DNA of 64,000 nt from S5-327 sp965200975 (GCA_965200975.1 OZ241740.1:1860001-1924000); one strand, 5' to 3'; positions 1 to 7,678 are shown, counted from the first letter of the stretch. Made by a program: numbers and translations. The notes: a model not told the origin generated them from the sequence alone.

Positions 1-1113
1 CTCGGTTCGTGGGGGCCGCTTGCGCTTGGGCATGCGCATCCGGCCATCGTCGAGGCGGTCGGCGGCGCCGCCGCCGCCGGCACGAGCTTCGGCGCCCCCA
101 CGGAGCGCGAACTGCAGCTCGCCGAACTCATAACCCGCGCGATGCCGTCCATCGAAATGCTGCGGCTCGTCAGCTCCGGCACGGAGGCGGCGATGAGCGC
201 GCTGCGCATCGCCCGCGCCTACACTGGCCGCCCCAAGATCATCAAGTTCAACGGCAACTACCACGGCCACGCCGACGCCCTGCTCGTAAAGGCCGGCTCC
301 GGCGCGGCGACCCACGGAGTCCCCACTAGCGCCGGCGTCCCTCCCTCCTACGCCGCCGAGACCCTCGTCGCCGAGTACAACGACCTCTCGTCCGTGGAGG
401 CCCTCTTCGACGCCCACGTCAATCAGGTCGCCGCCGTCATCGTCGAGCCTGTCGCGGGCAATATGGGCGTCGCTGCGCCTGCCCCCGAATTCCTTGGCGG
501 GCTGCGCAGGCTGTGCGACGCGAACGGCGCGCTCCTGATTTTCGACGAGGTCATCACCGGCTTCCGCGTCGCCTACGGGGGAGCGCAGGAGCGGTACAGG
601 GTCGCCGCCGACCTCACCTGCCTTGGCAAGATCATTGGCGGCGGGCTGCCCGTCGGCGCCTACGGCGGCAAGTCCGAGGTTATGCGGATGGCTGCTCCGC
701 TCGGGCCCGCCTACCAGGCCGGGACGCTCTCCGGCAACCCTCTGGCCGTCTCGGCAGGCGCCGCCTGCCTGACGGAGCTCAGCAAGCCAGGGACGTACGA
801 TACGCTCGAATCGCTCGGCGCCACGGTCGAGAGCGGACTTACGGAGGCGGCGCGCTCAGCCGGCGTTCCTCTCACGGTCAACCGGGTTGGCTCGATGCTC
901 ACCGCCTTCTTCACCGGCGGCCCCGTAACGACGTGGGAGGAGGCTGCAGCCGCCGACGCCGGCAGCTACGCGCGCTACTTCCACGGCCTGCTCGAGCGCG
1001 GAGTCTACGTTGCGCCGTCGCAGTTCGAGGCGGCGTTCGTCTCGCTCGCGCACACCCCGGACGATCTTGCATTCGCCGCAGAGCAGGCCCGGCTGGCGTT
1101 CGCATCGCTCTGA
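1..1113 (+). CDS. hemL: Glutamate-1-semialdehyde 2,1-aminomutase (5' partial)
   Basis: PLP enzyme that converts glutamate-1-semialdehyde to 5-aminolevulinate, the committed C5-pathway precursor of heme and corrinoids. The reading frame is open from the first base of the window, so the N-terminus is missing; the fragment starts at the GSWGP...GHAHP region of the family. Visible hallmarks are the SSGTEA phosphate-binding segment, the NYHGH motif, FDEVITGFR with its PLP-ring Asp, and LGKIIGGGLPVGA, whose Lys (codon 628-630) should form the Schiff base. About 370 residues remain of a usual ~430. The frame closes with TGA at 1111-1113. Confidence 0.96.
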   Translation, partial: LGSWGPLALGHAHPAIVEAVGGAAAAGTSFGAPTERELQLAELITRAMPSIEMLRLVSSGTEAAMSALRIARAYTGRPKIIKFNGNYHGHADALLVKAGSGAATHGVPTSAGVPPSYAAETLVAEYNDLSSVEALFDAHVNQVAAVIVEPVAGNMGVAAPAPEFLGGLRRLCDANGALLIFDEVITGFRVAYGGAQERYRVAADLTCLGKIIGGGLPVGAYGGKSEVMRMAAPLGPAYQAGTLSGNPLAVSAGAACLTELSKPGTYDTLESLGATVESGLTEAARSAGVPLTVNRVGSMLTAFFTGGPVTTWEEAAAADAGSYARYFHGLLERGVYVAPSQFEAAFVSLAHTPDDLAFAAEQARLAFASL

Positions 1114-1245
1114 GCGCGTCGCACGACGCGATAGCGCAGTAGGGCGTCAGCGCTGGGCGTGCGAGTGGAAGATCGTTCGCTCCACCAGCCCCCTGGGTAG
1201 CGCGGGAGCCGGGAGAGAGTTCGCCGTCGCAGTAGCGCGCGCCTC

Positions 1246-1274
1246 TTGGCAGACGCTGCGGCATCGCCTAAGAT
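1246..1274 (+). promoter_or_regulatory. Sigma70-type promoter in front of candidate ncRNA
   Basis: TTGGCA (1246-1251), a spacer of exactly 17 bp, and TAAGAT (1269-1274). It points at the structured stretch that ends in the terminator near 1530. No coding start lies within 400 bp downstream, which suits an independent RNA gene. Confidence 0.5.
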
Positions 1275-1280
1275 TCGGGG

Positions 1281-1537
1281 CGCGGCGATAGGCCGCAGAA
1301 AGGGGATGATCCAGTAGTGTCAACATCATTACCTCGCACTGCTGCGTCACCCGCTGCTCGCCGCTAGGGACCGGCTGGTCGGTGCCGGTCGCCCCGCGGC
1401 GTCCCGTGGGACCGCAGTGGCGGGCCCTTCGGGAGGCGCAGCAGGGTGCGCCCCGCGAACGCGCGCTCCGGCGTTGCCGACGCGGGGAAATGGGACGGGC
1501 GCCTCGGCCCTTCATCGGGCCGGGGCGCCTTATTTTT
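1281..1537 (+). ncRNA. Candidate structured non-coding RNA, family not recognised
   Basis: This gene-free stretch between hemL and the next gene carries consecutive perfect or near-perfect stems. They are GCGGC/GCCGC (1282-1296), CTGCTGCG/CGCAGCAG (1339-1346 with 1437-1444) enclosing GACCGGC/GCCGGTC (1369-1390) and a GTCC/GGAC hairpin (1401-1412), and CCCCGCG/CGCGGGG (1451-1487) with an inner AACGC/GCGTT. The last element is a 13-bp terminator stem with a T tract. It has a good promoter and would be about 255 nt. I see no tmRNA, RNase P, 6S or SRP hallmarks. It could instead be a long hemL 3' UTR or a leader of the gene at 1730. Confidence 0.45.
1498..1537 (+). terminator. Rho-independent terminator
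   Basis: A 13-bp GC-rich stem (1498-1510 paired with 1517-1529, one G-T wobble) with a 6-nt loop is followed directly by TTATTTTT. It is a textbook intrinsic terminator on the plus strand. Confidence 0.8.
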
Positions 1538-1584
1538 GAAGCAGCGCTCTCTCCTCCCAGGCCGGCTACTCGCCTCAGCGCGAG

Positions 1585-1674
1585 GCGCACTCCCCGGCGC
1601 CCTTGGCCGTCTTGTAGACGCTGTTGCCGGAAGATAGCCATTGGTGCGCACTCCCCGGCGCCCTTGGCCGTCTT
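1585..1674 (+). repeat. 29-bp direct repeat, two copies
   Basis: The same 29 bases (beginning GCGCACTCCCCGG and ending GGCCGTCTT) occur at 1585-1613 and 1646-1674, 61 bp apart. They lie between the terminator and the LLM gene. No function is evident. Confidence 0.8.
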
Positions 1675-1729
1675 CTCCGTGCGAGGTCGTGCAGTGGTAG
1701 AATAGGCCGCACTCCCGTTCGAGGTTGCT

Positions 1730-2671
1730 ATGTCTGTGAAGATAGGCTTGGCTGGGGCGTCGGTCATGGCCCGTGAGGGGCGCGACTCGTTTATGTCGTA
1801 CGTCGACGCCGCCGAGGAGCTCGGCTGGGACTCGATCTGGTTCTCCGACCGGATTGTAGGGCCGGCGTGGCGTATGGACCCGCTCGCCGGCATGGCCCTC
1901 GTGGCGGGGCGCACGGAGAAGCTGAAGTTCGGGACGGGCGTGCTGATTATGTCGGTGCGGAGCCCGGTTGCGACGGCCCGCGAGGTCGCCACCATCGACC
2001 TTCTCTCGAACGGCAGGCTCGTTCTGGGCGTCGGCGTGGGGCAGGAGTCTCCCGCCGAGTACGAGGCGATGGGCGTTCGGAAGAAGGACCGGGGGAGGCG
2101 GCTCGACGAGGCTATCCGCGTAATGCGCCGGCTATGGACGGAGGACTCGGTCACCTACGAGAGCGAATTCCTGAAGCTGACCGACGCGACGATCGGGGTG
2201 CGCCCCAAGCAGGCGAACGTCCCTATCTGGATAGGAAGCCGCTCGGAGGCGGGGCTCCGGCGCACGGGCCGTCTCGGCGACGGCTGGCTGCCGACCCAGC
2301 TCACTCCGGAGGAGGTCGCCGCCGGCATCGTCCGTATCAAAGAGTACGCCGCCGAGGCGGGACGGACACTGGAGGACGACCATTTCGGCCTGCAGATAAG
2401 CTCCTACCTCGTCGAGAGCGGCAGCGTCCCCGATTACGTGGCGGAGCGCTACCTGTTGCGCCGCCGCGCGGACGTGGGCGTCGAGCGCATCAATCTGCTC
2501 GGCACGCAAGAGCAGATTATGGAGCGCCTCCGCGAGTACGTCGACGCCGGCGCCAGCAAGTTCGTTTTCAATCCCGCGTGCGGGGCGAACGAGATGCTCG
2601 AGCAGATGCGCCTCCAGGCCGAGGCCATCGTGCAGCCCGTTCACCGCAAACTCGCGCCGGTGGGCGCGTAA
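1730..2671 (+). CDS. LLM-class (luciferase-like) F420/flavin-dependent oxidoreductase
   Basis: 313-residue TIM-barrel oxidoreductase of the bacterial luciferase-like monooxygenase superfamily. Family features visible are an N-terminal IGLAGAS strand, AAEELGWDSIWFSD, the TEKLKFGTGV segment, the LSNGRLVLGVGVG cofactor-loop signature, and a C-terminal RLGDGWLP segment. Such proteins use reduced F420 or FMN; the substrate cannot be told from sequence. It is followed after 17 bp by argC, so the two may be cotranscribed, though no functional link is obvious. It is one of three LLM genes here (others at 12307 and 61406). Confidence 0.88.
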   Translation: MSVKIGLAGASVMAREGRDSFMSYVDAAEELGWDSIWFSDRIVGPAWRMDPLAGMALVAGRTEKLKFGTGVLIMSVRSPVATAREVATIDLLSNGRLVLGVGVGQESPAEYEAMGVRKKDRGRRLDEAIRVMRRLWTEDSVTYESEFLKLTDATIGVRPKQANVPIWIGSRSEAGLRRTGRLGDGWLPTQLTPEEVAAGIVRIKEYAAEAGRTLEDDHFGLQISSYLVESGSVPDYVAERYLLRRRADVGVERINLLGTQEQIMERLREYVDAGASKFVFNPACGANEMLEQMRLQAEAIVQPVHRKLAPVGA

Positions 2672-2688
2672 CGCGCGGACCGCCGCTT

Positions 2689-3723
2689 ATGAAAGTTGGC
2701 ATCATCAACGTAACAGGGTATGCGGGCATCGAGCTCGCCCGCATCCTCCACCGGCATCCGGAGGCTGAGGTCGTCGGCGTGACCGGACGCAGCCAGGCGG
2801 GCGAGGAGCTTGGCGACGCGCTCCCCCATCTTGCGCGGCTGAATATGACTATCGAGCCGGATATCGCCGGCAGCGTCGATATCGTCTTCTCCGCGCTGCC
2901 GCAGGTCGCCTCCGCCGAGGCGTGCGTCCCGTTTGCGCGCAGCGGCGTGCGAGTAGTCGACATTTCGGCGGACTTTCGCCTGCGCGATCCGGCGGAGTAC
3001 GCGGAGTGGTACGGCGCCGAGCATCCGGCGCCCGACCTGCTCGAGATGTCCGTCTACGGCCTGACCGAGCTCGACCGCGAAGGGGTGGCGGGAGCGCAGA
3101 TTGTGGCTAACCCCGGCTGCTACCCCACCGCGGCGCTGCTCGCGCTCGCGCCTGTCGTGAGCGAGGGGCTTATCGCCGACCAGATCATCATCGACTGCAA
3201 GTCGGGCGTCTCCGGCGCAGGACGCGGGCTCAGCCTTACGACGCACTTCTCGGAGGTGAACGAGAACGTGTTCGCGTACTCCGTGGGGGGCCACCGGCAC
3301 CTGCCGGAGATTACGCAGGAGCTGCGGCGTCTGCGGGCGGGATACGATCCGCGGGCGTTGTTTCAGCCGCACCTCATTCCGATGACGCGCGGCATTCTCG
3401 ACACGGTGTACGCGGATTTCGCTCCGGGCGCGTTCGGCTCTCCCGAGCAGGCCGCCGCAGCTATCGCGGAGTTGTACGATAGCTACTACCGGAACGAGCC
3501 GTTCGTGAAGATTGTCCGCAAACCGCCCCAGACGAAGCAGACGTGGGGCAACAACGACTGCCTCATCCACCCGACGGTCGATCCGCGGACAGGCCGGTTA
3601 GTGGTCTTTTCCGCGCTGGACAATCTCGTGAAGGGCGCCGCCGGTCAGGCGGTGCAGAATATGAACCTGATGTTCGGGCTGCCGGAAGCCGCGGGACTCG
3701 AACAGCTTGCCATCTACCCATAG
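2689..3723 (+). CDS. argC: N-acetyl-gamma-glutamyl-phosphate reductase
   Basis: 344-residue NADPH-dependent reductase of arginine biosynthesis that reduces N-acetylglutamyl-phosphate to the semialdehyde. The N-terminus carries the dinucleotide-binding VTGYAG segment, and the active-site Cys is in NPGCYPTA (Cys144). The SGVSGAGR and GGHRHLPEI motifs of the family are also present. The ATG at 2689 gives the canonical MKVGIIN start; the frame stays open far upstream only because of high GC. No other arg gene is in the window. Confidence 0.95.
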   Translation: MKVGIINVTGYAGIELARILHRHPEAEVVGVTGRSQAGEELGDALPHLARLNMTIEPDIAGSVDIVFSALPQVASAEACVPFARSGVRVVDISADFRLRDPAEYAEWYGAEHPAPDLLEMSVYGLTELDREGVAGAQIVANPGCYPTAALLALAPVVSEGLIADQIIIDCKSGVSGAGRGLSLTTHFSEVNENVFAYSVGGHRHLPEITQELRRLRAGYDPRALFQPHLIPMTRGILDTVYADFAPGAFGSPEQAAAAIAELYDSYYRNEPFVKIVRKPPQTKQTWGNNDCLIHPTVDPRTGRLVVFSALDNLVKGAAGQAVQNMNLMFGLPEAAGLEQLAIYP

Positions 3724-3751
3724 CGGCGAAGCCGCTTCGTCCGCGCAATGC

Positions 3752-3828
3752 GCCCCCATGGTCTAGCGGCCTAGGACGTCACCCTTTCAAGGTGAAGATC
3801 GCGGGTTCGAATCCCGCTGGGGGCGCCA
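3752..3828 (+). tRNA. tRNA-Glu (anticodon TTC)
   Basis: Full cloverleaf: acceptor stem GCCCCCA/TGGGGGC, anticodon stem TCACC/GGTGA with loop CTTTCAA giving anticodon TTC, and T-arm GGTTCGAAT. The 3' CCA is encoded (3826-3828). Confidence 0.96.
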
Positions 3829-3845
3829 CCTGCGTCGGCCCCGCG

Positions 3846-4316
3846 CTACTCCCGGATGCTCTGGGCGAGGTAATGCTCCGGGCCAACCTGCCTGATGAGC
3901 TCAAGCTGAGTCTCGATCCAATCGATGTGCTCTTCCTCGTCCCGAAGCATCTCCTCAAGAATCTTTCGGGCGCCGAATTCTCCAACGCGCTCACAGTGGG
4001 CGATAGCCTCGCTGAGCGTCTCAAGCGCCTGACGCTCGGACTCCAGATCGAGCCGCAGGTTTTCTTCGACGGTCTCTCCTATCTTGATCTGGCCTAGGCG
4101 CTGCAAGTTGGGCAGACCTTCGAGGAAGAGGATGTGCCGAATCACTCTCTGAGCATCGCGCATCTCCCCCAAGCTCAGCTCCCGCAGCTTTTCGGCAGCG
4201 CTCTCGAACCCCCAGTTGCGCACTATCTCCGACTGCGCGAAGTACTGGTTGATCGCAGTGAGGTCATTCATCAGCACTGCGTTGAGCCTGTCCAACACCC
4301 CTTCTTTGGCCTGCAT
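3846..4316 (-). CDS. bfr: Bacterioferritin
   Basis: 156-residue heme-binding ferritin that stores iron as a 24-mer. It aligns without gaps to the classical family numbering: Met52 (heme ligand), Glu51, Glu94, Glu127 and His130 are present, as are TAINQYF and DEEEHIDWIETQLEL. Two ferroxidase-centre positions differ from the usual residues: position 18 is Asp, not Glu, and position 54 is Asp, not His. The gene is divergent from the BFD-like ferredoxin gene, the usual partner that releases iron from Bfr. The promoter region contains repeated GTCTGTACG sites. Confidence 0.95.
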   Translation of the reverse strand: MQAKEGVLDRLNAVLMNDLTAINQYFAQSEIVRNWGFESAAEKLRELSLGEMRDAQRVIRHILFLEGLPNLQRLGQIKIGETVEENLRLDLESERQALETLSEAIAHCERVGEFGARKILEEMLRDEEEHIDWIETQLELIRQVGPEHYLAQSIRE

Positions 4317-4356
4317 CTACATCTCCTTTTGGCTCCGTTCGGGAGCGGCGCGAGCC

Positions 4357-4400
4357 GAGTGCGTGGCCAAAGCATAGCACAGATTCGTCTGTACGGTCAG
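4357..4400 (-). promoter_or_regulatory. Putative bfr promoter overlapped by repeated sites
   Basis: On the minus strand a TATGCT -10-like hexamer preceded by TGTGC lies about 18 bp from CTGACC. The GTCTGTACG direct repeats (4387-4395 and 4400-4408) overlap the -35 and spacer region, so a repressor bound there could block bfr transcription (inference). Confidence 0.4.
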
Positions 4401-4475
4401 TCTGTACGATTGGAGGAAGAAAGTCTTGACATTTGGTCTGATACGGGTATGATGCTCTTGATGATTCGTCTATAC
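4382..4475. promoter_or_regulatory. Operator-like repeats between bfr and the BFD-ferredoxin gene
   Basis: GTCTGTACG occurs at 4387-4395 and 4400-4408 (13-bp period). A related GATTCGTCTATAC occurs at 4463-4475, matching GATTCGTCTGTAC at 4382-4394. The sites bracket both divergent promoters. The binding protein is unknown; an iron- or redox-responsive regulator is an inference from the flanking genes. Confidence 0.45.
4426..4453 (+). promoter_or_regulatory. Sigma70 promoter of the BFD-like ferredoxin gene
   Basis: Consensus TTGACA (4426-4431), a 16-bp spacer and TATGAT (4448-4453). The start ATG at 4493 follows an AGGAGA Shine-Dalgarno at 4478-4483. Confidence 0.7.
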
Positions 4476-4492
4476 ATAGGAGATTCCTACGT

Positions 4493-4681
4493 ATGTACAT
4501 ATGCATCTGCAACAGCGTCACCGAAAGCGACTTGGCCTCCCTGCTCGCCTCGCTCAACTTCGAAATGGAAGGCTTGGCTGAGCGCCTCGGATTCGACAGG
4601 CACGACTGCTGCGGCCACTGCGCGGAGCAAATCGACAACCTCGTGAACGCCGCGGCGCCCTTCGCCTCTGGACTCGTGTGA
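4493..4681 (+). CDS. BFD-like [2Fe-2S] ferredoxin (bacterioferritin-associated)
   Basis: 62-residue protein with the BFD-fold cysteine pattern: Cys4 and Cys6 in ICIC, then DCCGHC (Cys39, Cys40, Cys43). BFD proteins bind bacterioferritin and pass electrons to reduce and mobilise core iron. The gene is divergent from bfr and shares a repeat-rich control region with it, supporting that role. It has a near-consensus promoter and a good AGGAGA ribosome site. The next small ORF starts only a few bases after its stop, suggesting cotranscription. Confidence 0.88.
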   Translation: MYICICNSVTESDLASLLASLNFEMEGLAERLGFDRHDCCGHCAEQIDNLVNAAAPFASGLV

Positions 4682-4689
4682 GCGGCGTA

Positions 4690-4908
4690 ATGAAGCTCAG
4701 CCTTAGGGCCAGGAACGCTCCCGCCCCGGCGCTTGGGCCCTCCGTCAATGACGTCCCGGGCGCGCTCAACGCAGAGCCGTGCCCCCACACTAGGAAACGC
4801 ACGGTGCGCTGGACGCGTTATCGCGTTCGATCGCTCGGCTTGTCGTTTGGGCGCTCCGTCTGCGCGGACTGTGGCGCGCTGATGCGACGCAAGTCCCTCA
4901 AACTCTAA
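4690..4908 (+). CDS. Small zinc-ribbon-like hypothetical protein
   Basis: 72-residue basic protein; a GTG at 4678 overlapping the upstream stop is an alternative start. It contains CPHT in the middle and CADCG near the C-terminus, a spacing compatible with a Cys/His metal site. I do not recognise the family. It sits between the BFD-like gene and a bifunctional-nuclease-domain gene with almost no spacing, so it is probably part of a short operon with them. Confidence 0.5.
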   Translation: MKLSLRARNAPAPALGPSVNDVPGALNAEPCPHTRKRTVRWTRYRVRSLGLSFGRSVCADCGALMRRKSLKL

Positions 4909-4919
4909 GGGAGCCGCCT

Positions 4920-5306
4920 TTGGTCCAAGTCCACGTAGTCGACGTATTGAGCGCCGAGCAGGGGCGCGGAGAGCATGTGCGCTTCGCCTCTTCCTGTGGC
5001 GAATCCTTTGTCGTCCCGATACCCCTTGGACAAGCGGACGCTGTGCGGCAGGCTATGGGCAGACCGTCCAGTAGGCAAATGCTGGAGTCCTGGCTCTTTG
5101 CCGAGCTTTTCGACGGAACCCTGACAGAAGTGCTCATTGAAGAGCAAGCCGGTTGCCGCAGCTTCTACATGGTGATCTCGGGCCAAAGCTGTCTTAAGCG
5201 TTTCCCCGTCACTCCTATAGACGCCATCCTGACAGGTTTGAGGATGGGCGCGCCGTTCCTGATGACGAGGCTCCCCCGCCCCTTTGAGACTGCCCTGATT
5301 CGGTAA
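4920..5306 (+). CDS. Bifunctional nuclease (BFN / DUF151) domain protein
   Basis: 128 residues, matching the BFN/DUF151 fold: a VPIPLGQADAVRQAM strand-helix, the SRQMLESWLFAEL helix, and a C-terminal TPIDAILTGLRMGAPFLM segment that corresponds to the family's PSDAIALALR.GAP motif. Members are described as small nucleases or regulators linked to stress responses; activity here is unproven. The start is TTG at 4920, preceded by AAGGGAG. It is last in the apparent three-gene unit behind the bfr/BFD control region. Confidence 0.75.
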   Translation: MVQVHVVDVLSAEQGRGEHVRFASSCGESFVVPIPLGQADAVRQAMGRPSSRQMLESWLFAELFDGTLTEVLIEEQAGCRSFYMVISGQSCLKRFPVTPIDAILTGLRMGAPFLMTRLPRPFETALIR

Positions 5307-5442
5307 GTCTACCCACTCTGCAAGCCGGGAGGCGCAACCGCAGCGCTGCTGGCCCTCTACCGGTACGGGGCGCGCGATACGCTCATCGGCGCTATGCGAT
5401 GCGATATTCAATGGCAAGCGCGTTCGCGCCGTATGAGCTGAA

Positions 5443-6348
5443 CTACGCCGCCGCGCCTACTGGCAGGTCGATCTCGAATCCGGCGAGCATCTCGTCCAGG
5501 AACGCAGCGGTCTCCGCGTCGACGTCGACGAGCGGAAGGCGAAGGCTTCCTACTCCGAACCCCGCTCTGTTGAGGCAGTACTTGACGGGCATCGGGTTCG
5601 ATACGCGGAAGAGGCCTGTGCTCATGGGCAGCTGACGCTCGTGCTCGGCGCGGGCGTTCTCGATATCGCCCGCCGCCGTCAGCTCGATAAGCCGCTTGAT
5701 CTGGTTGCCTATCAGGTGCGACGCGACGCTGACGACGCCCCATCCTCCGAGGCGCACGACGTCGAACGTGTCGCTGTCGTTCCCGCTCCACACGCGAAAA
5801 CCGTCCGGCGCTCCGTTGATGATGGCCTCTATCTGGGCGAGGTCGCCTGAGGCTTCCTTTATGCCAATGATGTTTTCGACGTCGCGGGCGAGGCGCAGCG
5901 TCGTTTCGGCAGTGAGGTTCACGATGGTGCGGCTAGGGACGTTGTAGAGCATGCAGGGCAGCGACGTGCTCTCGGCCACAGCCTTGAAGTGGCGGTAGAG
6001 GCCCTCCTGCGTGGGCTTATTGTAGTAAGGGACGACCAGCAGCTGCGCGTCGGCGCCAGCCTCTTCGGCCATCGCGGCGAGCTTGATCGTCTCTCCCGTG
6101 CCGTTCGTGCCGGAGCCGGCGATCACCGCGGCGGAGTCTCCCACGGCCTGCTTCACTTCGGTCCACAGGCGCAGGTTCTCCTCGTGAGCGAGCGACGGGT
6201 TCTCGCCCGTCGTGCCGGTTACGACGAGGCCGTCGCTGCCGGATGCGGTCAGGGCCCGCGCCAGCCGGCGCGCCTGTCCGTAGTCGACCTCCATCGCCGC
6301 GTCGAACGGCGTAACCATCGCCGTGATGAGTCGTCCTGGCTCGACCAT
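5443..6348 (-). CDS. dapA: 4-hydroxy-tetrahydrodipicolinate synthase
   Basis: 301-residue TIM-barrel aldolase that condenses pyruvate with aspartate semialdehyde in lysine/diaminopimelate synthesis. Thr46-Thr47 (GTTGEN), Tyr135 (LYNVPSRT) with Arg140, and the Schiff-base Lys164 (IGIKEASGD) are all present. The ATG at 6348 has an AGGAGG ribosome site, which fixes the start. It is the last gene of the asd / small membrane gene / dapA operon, so the enzyme supplying its substrate is cotranscribed. Confidence 0.96.
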   Translation of the reverse strand: MVEPGRLITAMVTPFDAAMEVDYGQARRLARALTASGSDGLVVTGTTGENPSLAHEENLRLWTEVKQAVGDSAAVIAGSGTNGTGETIKLAAMAEEAGADAQLLVVPYYNKPTQEGLYRHFKAVAESTSLPCMLYNVPSRTIVNLTAETTLRLARDVENIIGIKEASGDLAQIEAIINGAPDGFRVWSGNDSDTFDVVRLGGWGVVSVASHLIGNQIKRLIELTAAGDIENARAEHERQLPMSTGLFRVSNPMPVKYCLNRAGFGVGSLRLPLVDVDAETAAFLDEMLAGFEIDLPVGAAA

Positions 6349-6413
6349 GCTCCGCCTCCTGCGGGGGCGCCGCCATTGTAGCCCCCTGTCTCTTTGCGCG
6401 GGGTCTCTTGCGC

Positions 6414-6450
6414 GGGAGAGCGTCCGCTCCCTCGCGCCCTTCCGGGGCCG
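6414..6450 (+). repeat. Degenerate copy of the GGGAGAGCG repeat
   Basis: GGGAGAGCGTCCGCTCCC at 6414-6431 is followed by a CCCTTCCGGGGCC segment that also follows the copy near 21140. It lies between dapA and the small membrane gene. Confidence 0.5.
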
Positions 6451-6452
6451 CC

Positions 6453-6647
6453 CTAGTCCTGGTTCCGACCCCGCCTGGACCACAGCCAGATGCCGAGGAA
6501 CAACAGGATCGCCAACGACAGCGCAGCCGCGGCGCCCCACAATGCGCCGAAGTAAGCTGTCACGCCGCGTTCGACGAGGAGCAAGCCGAACAGTATCGAG
6601 GCGGCCCGCCCCACCGTGCCCGTAAGATCCCGCGAATCGTTCCTCAT
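6453..6647 (-). CDS. Small two-helix membrane protein in the asd-dapA operon
   Basis: 64-residue hypothetical with two hydrophobic stretches (about residues 15-33 and 36-56) and a basic C-terminal SRRGRNQD tail. Its ATG overlaps the TGA stop of asd (ATGA), indicating translational coupling. No family is recognised. The position between asd and dapA suggests coexpression with lysine biosynthesis, but nothing in the sequence shows a role there. Confidence 0.7.
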   Translation of the reverse strand: MRNDSRDLTGTVGRAASILFGLLLVERGVTAYFGALWGAAAALSLAILLFLGIWLWSRRGRNQD

Positions 6648-7678
6648 GACTGCGCCGGCAGCCGGAGCCAGGCGTTCCGGCGCACCACCTCCTCCGCTAT
6701 CTGCACCGCATTCGTCGCCGCGCCCTTTCTCAGATTGTCGGAGACCAGCCAGAGCGCCAGCCCGTTCGGAAGCGCGGCGTCCTGCCGGATGCGTCCGACG
6801 AACACCTCGTCTCGCCCTGCGGCGTCGATGGGCATCGGGTAAACGTTCGCAGAGGGGTCGTCCGTCGCCACGATGCCGGGATACGAAGCGAGCAGCTCCC
6901 TGGCCTCCGAGGGGCTGAGCGGGCTCTCGAACTCGATGTGGACGGCCTCGCTGTGGCAAATCTGAACGGGAACGCGCACGCAGGTGGCGGCGACGGGCAG
7001 CTCCGGGTCGTGCAGGATCTTCCGCGTCTCGTTCAGCATCTTCACCTCCTCGGAGGTGTGGCCGTCCTCCCGAAACGAGCCGATGTGCGGCAGAAGGTTA
7101 AACGCGATGGGGTGCGGGTACTGCTCGCAGACCGCATCGCTCCCCGCCAGCGCGTCGCGCGACTGGCGGTCGAGTTCGGCCATCGCTGCGGCGCCGGTTC
7201 CGGACACCGACTGGTACGTGGCCGCGATCACGCGGCGAGGGCGGCTGCCCTGCCGCAGCGCGTCGAGCGTCATCGCGAGCGGCGTCGTCGAGCAGTTCGG
7301 TATCGCCAGAATTCCCCGGTGCGCGTCCACGTCGGCAGCGTTGATCTCCGGCACGACGAGCGGGACTTCCGGGTCCATCCGCCACACGCCGCTATCGTCG
7401 ATGACGACGCAACCCTGCTCTCGGGCGACGACGGCCATCTCCCGGCTCACTGCGTCGTTCGCAGAGATGAACGCGATATCCGACTCGGCGAAGATTTCCG
7501 GCGTCGTAGCCTCCACCTCGATCTCGCTCCCCGCGAAAGCGAGGCGCTTCCCCACCGAGCGCTCCGACGCGGTGAGGCGGAGGCGTTCCATGGGGAAGCC
7601 TCGCTCCGCCAGCACGGTCAGCGCAACGGCGCCGACCGCTCCGGTGGCTCCTACGATCGCAACTCTCGGATCGCTCAC
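6644..7678 (-). CDS. asd: Aspartate-semialdehyde dehydrogenase
   Basis: 344-residue enzyme that reduces aspartyl-phosphate to aspartate semialdehyde, the branch point to lysine, threonine and methionine. It has the N-terminal GATGAVG nucleotide-binding loop and the catalytic Cys129 in IPNCSTTPLA; LVSDNLRKGAATNAVQIAE near the C-terminus is typical. I place the start at GTG 7678, which has AAAGGAG a few bases upstream and begins right at the Rossmann strand. It is the first gene of a minus-strand operon with the small membrane gene and dapA. Confidence 0.95.
   Translation of the reverse strand: MSDPRVAIVGATGAVGAVALTVLAERGFPMERLRLTASERSVGKRLAFAGSEIEVEATTPEIFAESDIAFISANDAVSREMAVVAREQGCVVIDDSGVWRMDPEVPLVVPEINAADVDAHRGILAIPNCSTTPLAMTLDALRQGSRPRRVIAATYQSVSGTGAAAMAELDRQSRDALAGSDAVCEQYPHPIAFNLLPHIGSFREDGHTSEEVKMLNETRKILHDPELPVAATCVRVPVQICHSEAVHIEFESPLSPSEARELLASYPGIVATDDPSANVYPMPIDAAGRDEVFVGRIRQDAALPNGLALWLVSDNLRKGAATNAVQIAEEVVRRNAWLRLPAQS

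Noticed and set aside
3720..3736. Terminator hairpin after argC (GCGGC-GAA-GCCGC)
   Set aside because: Only 5 bp without a T tract, and directly before tRNA-Glu.
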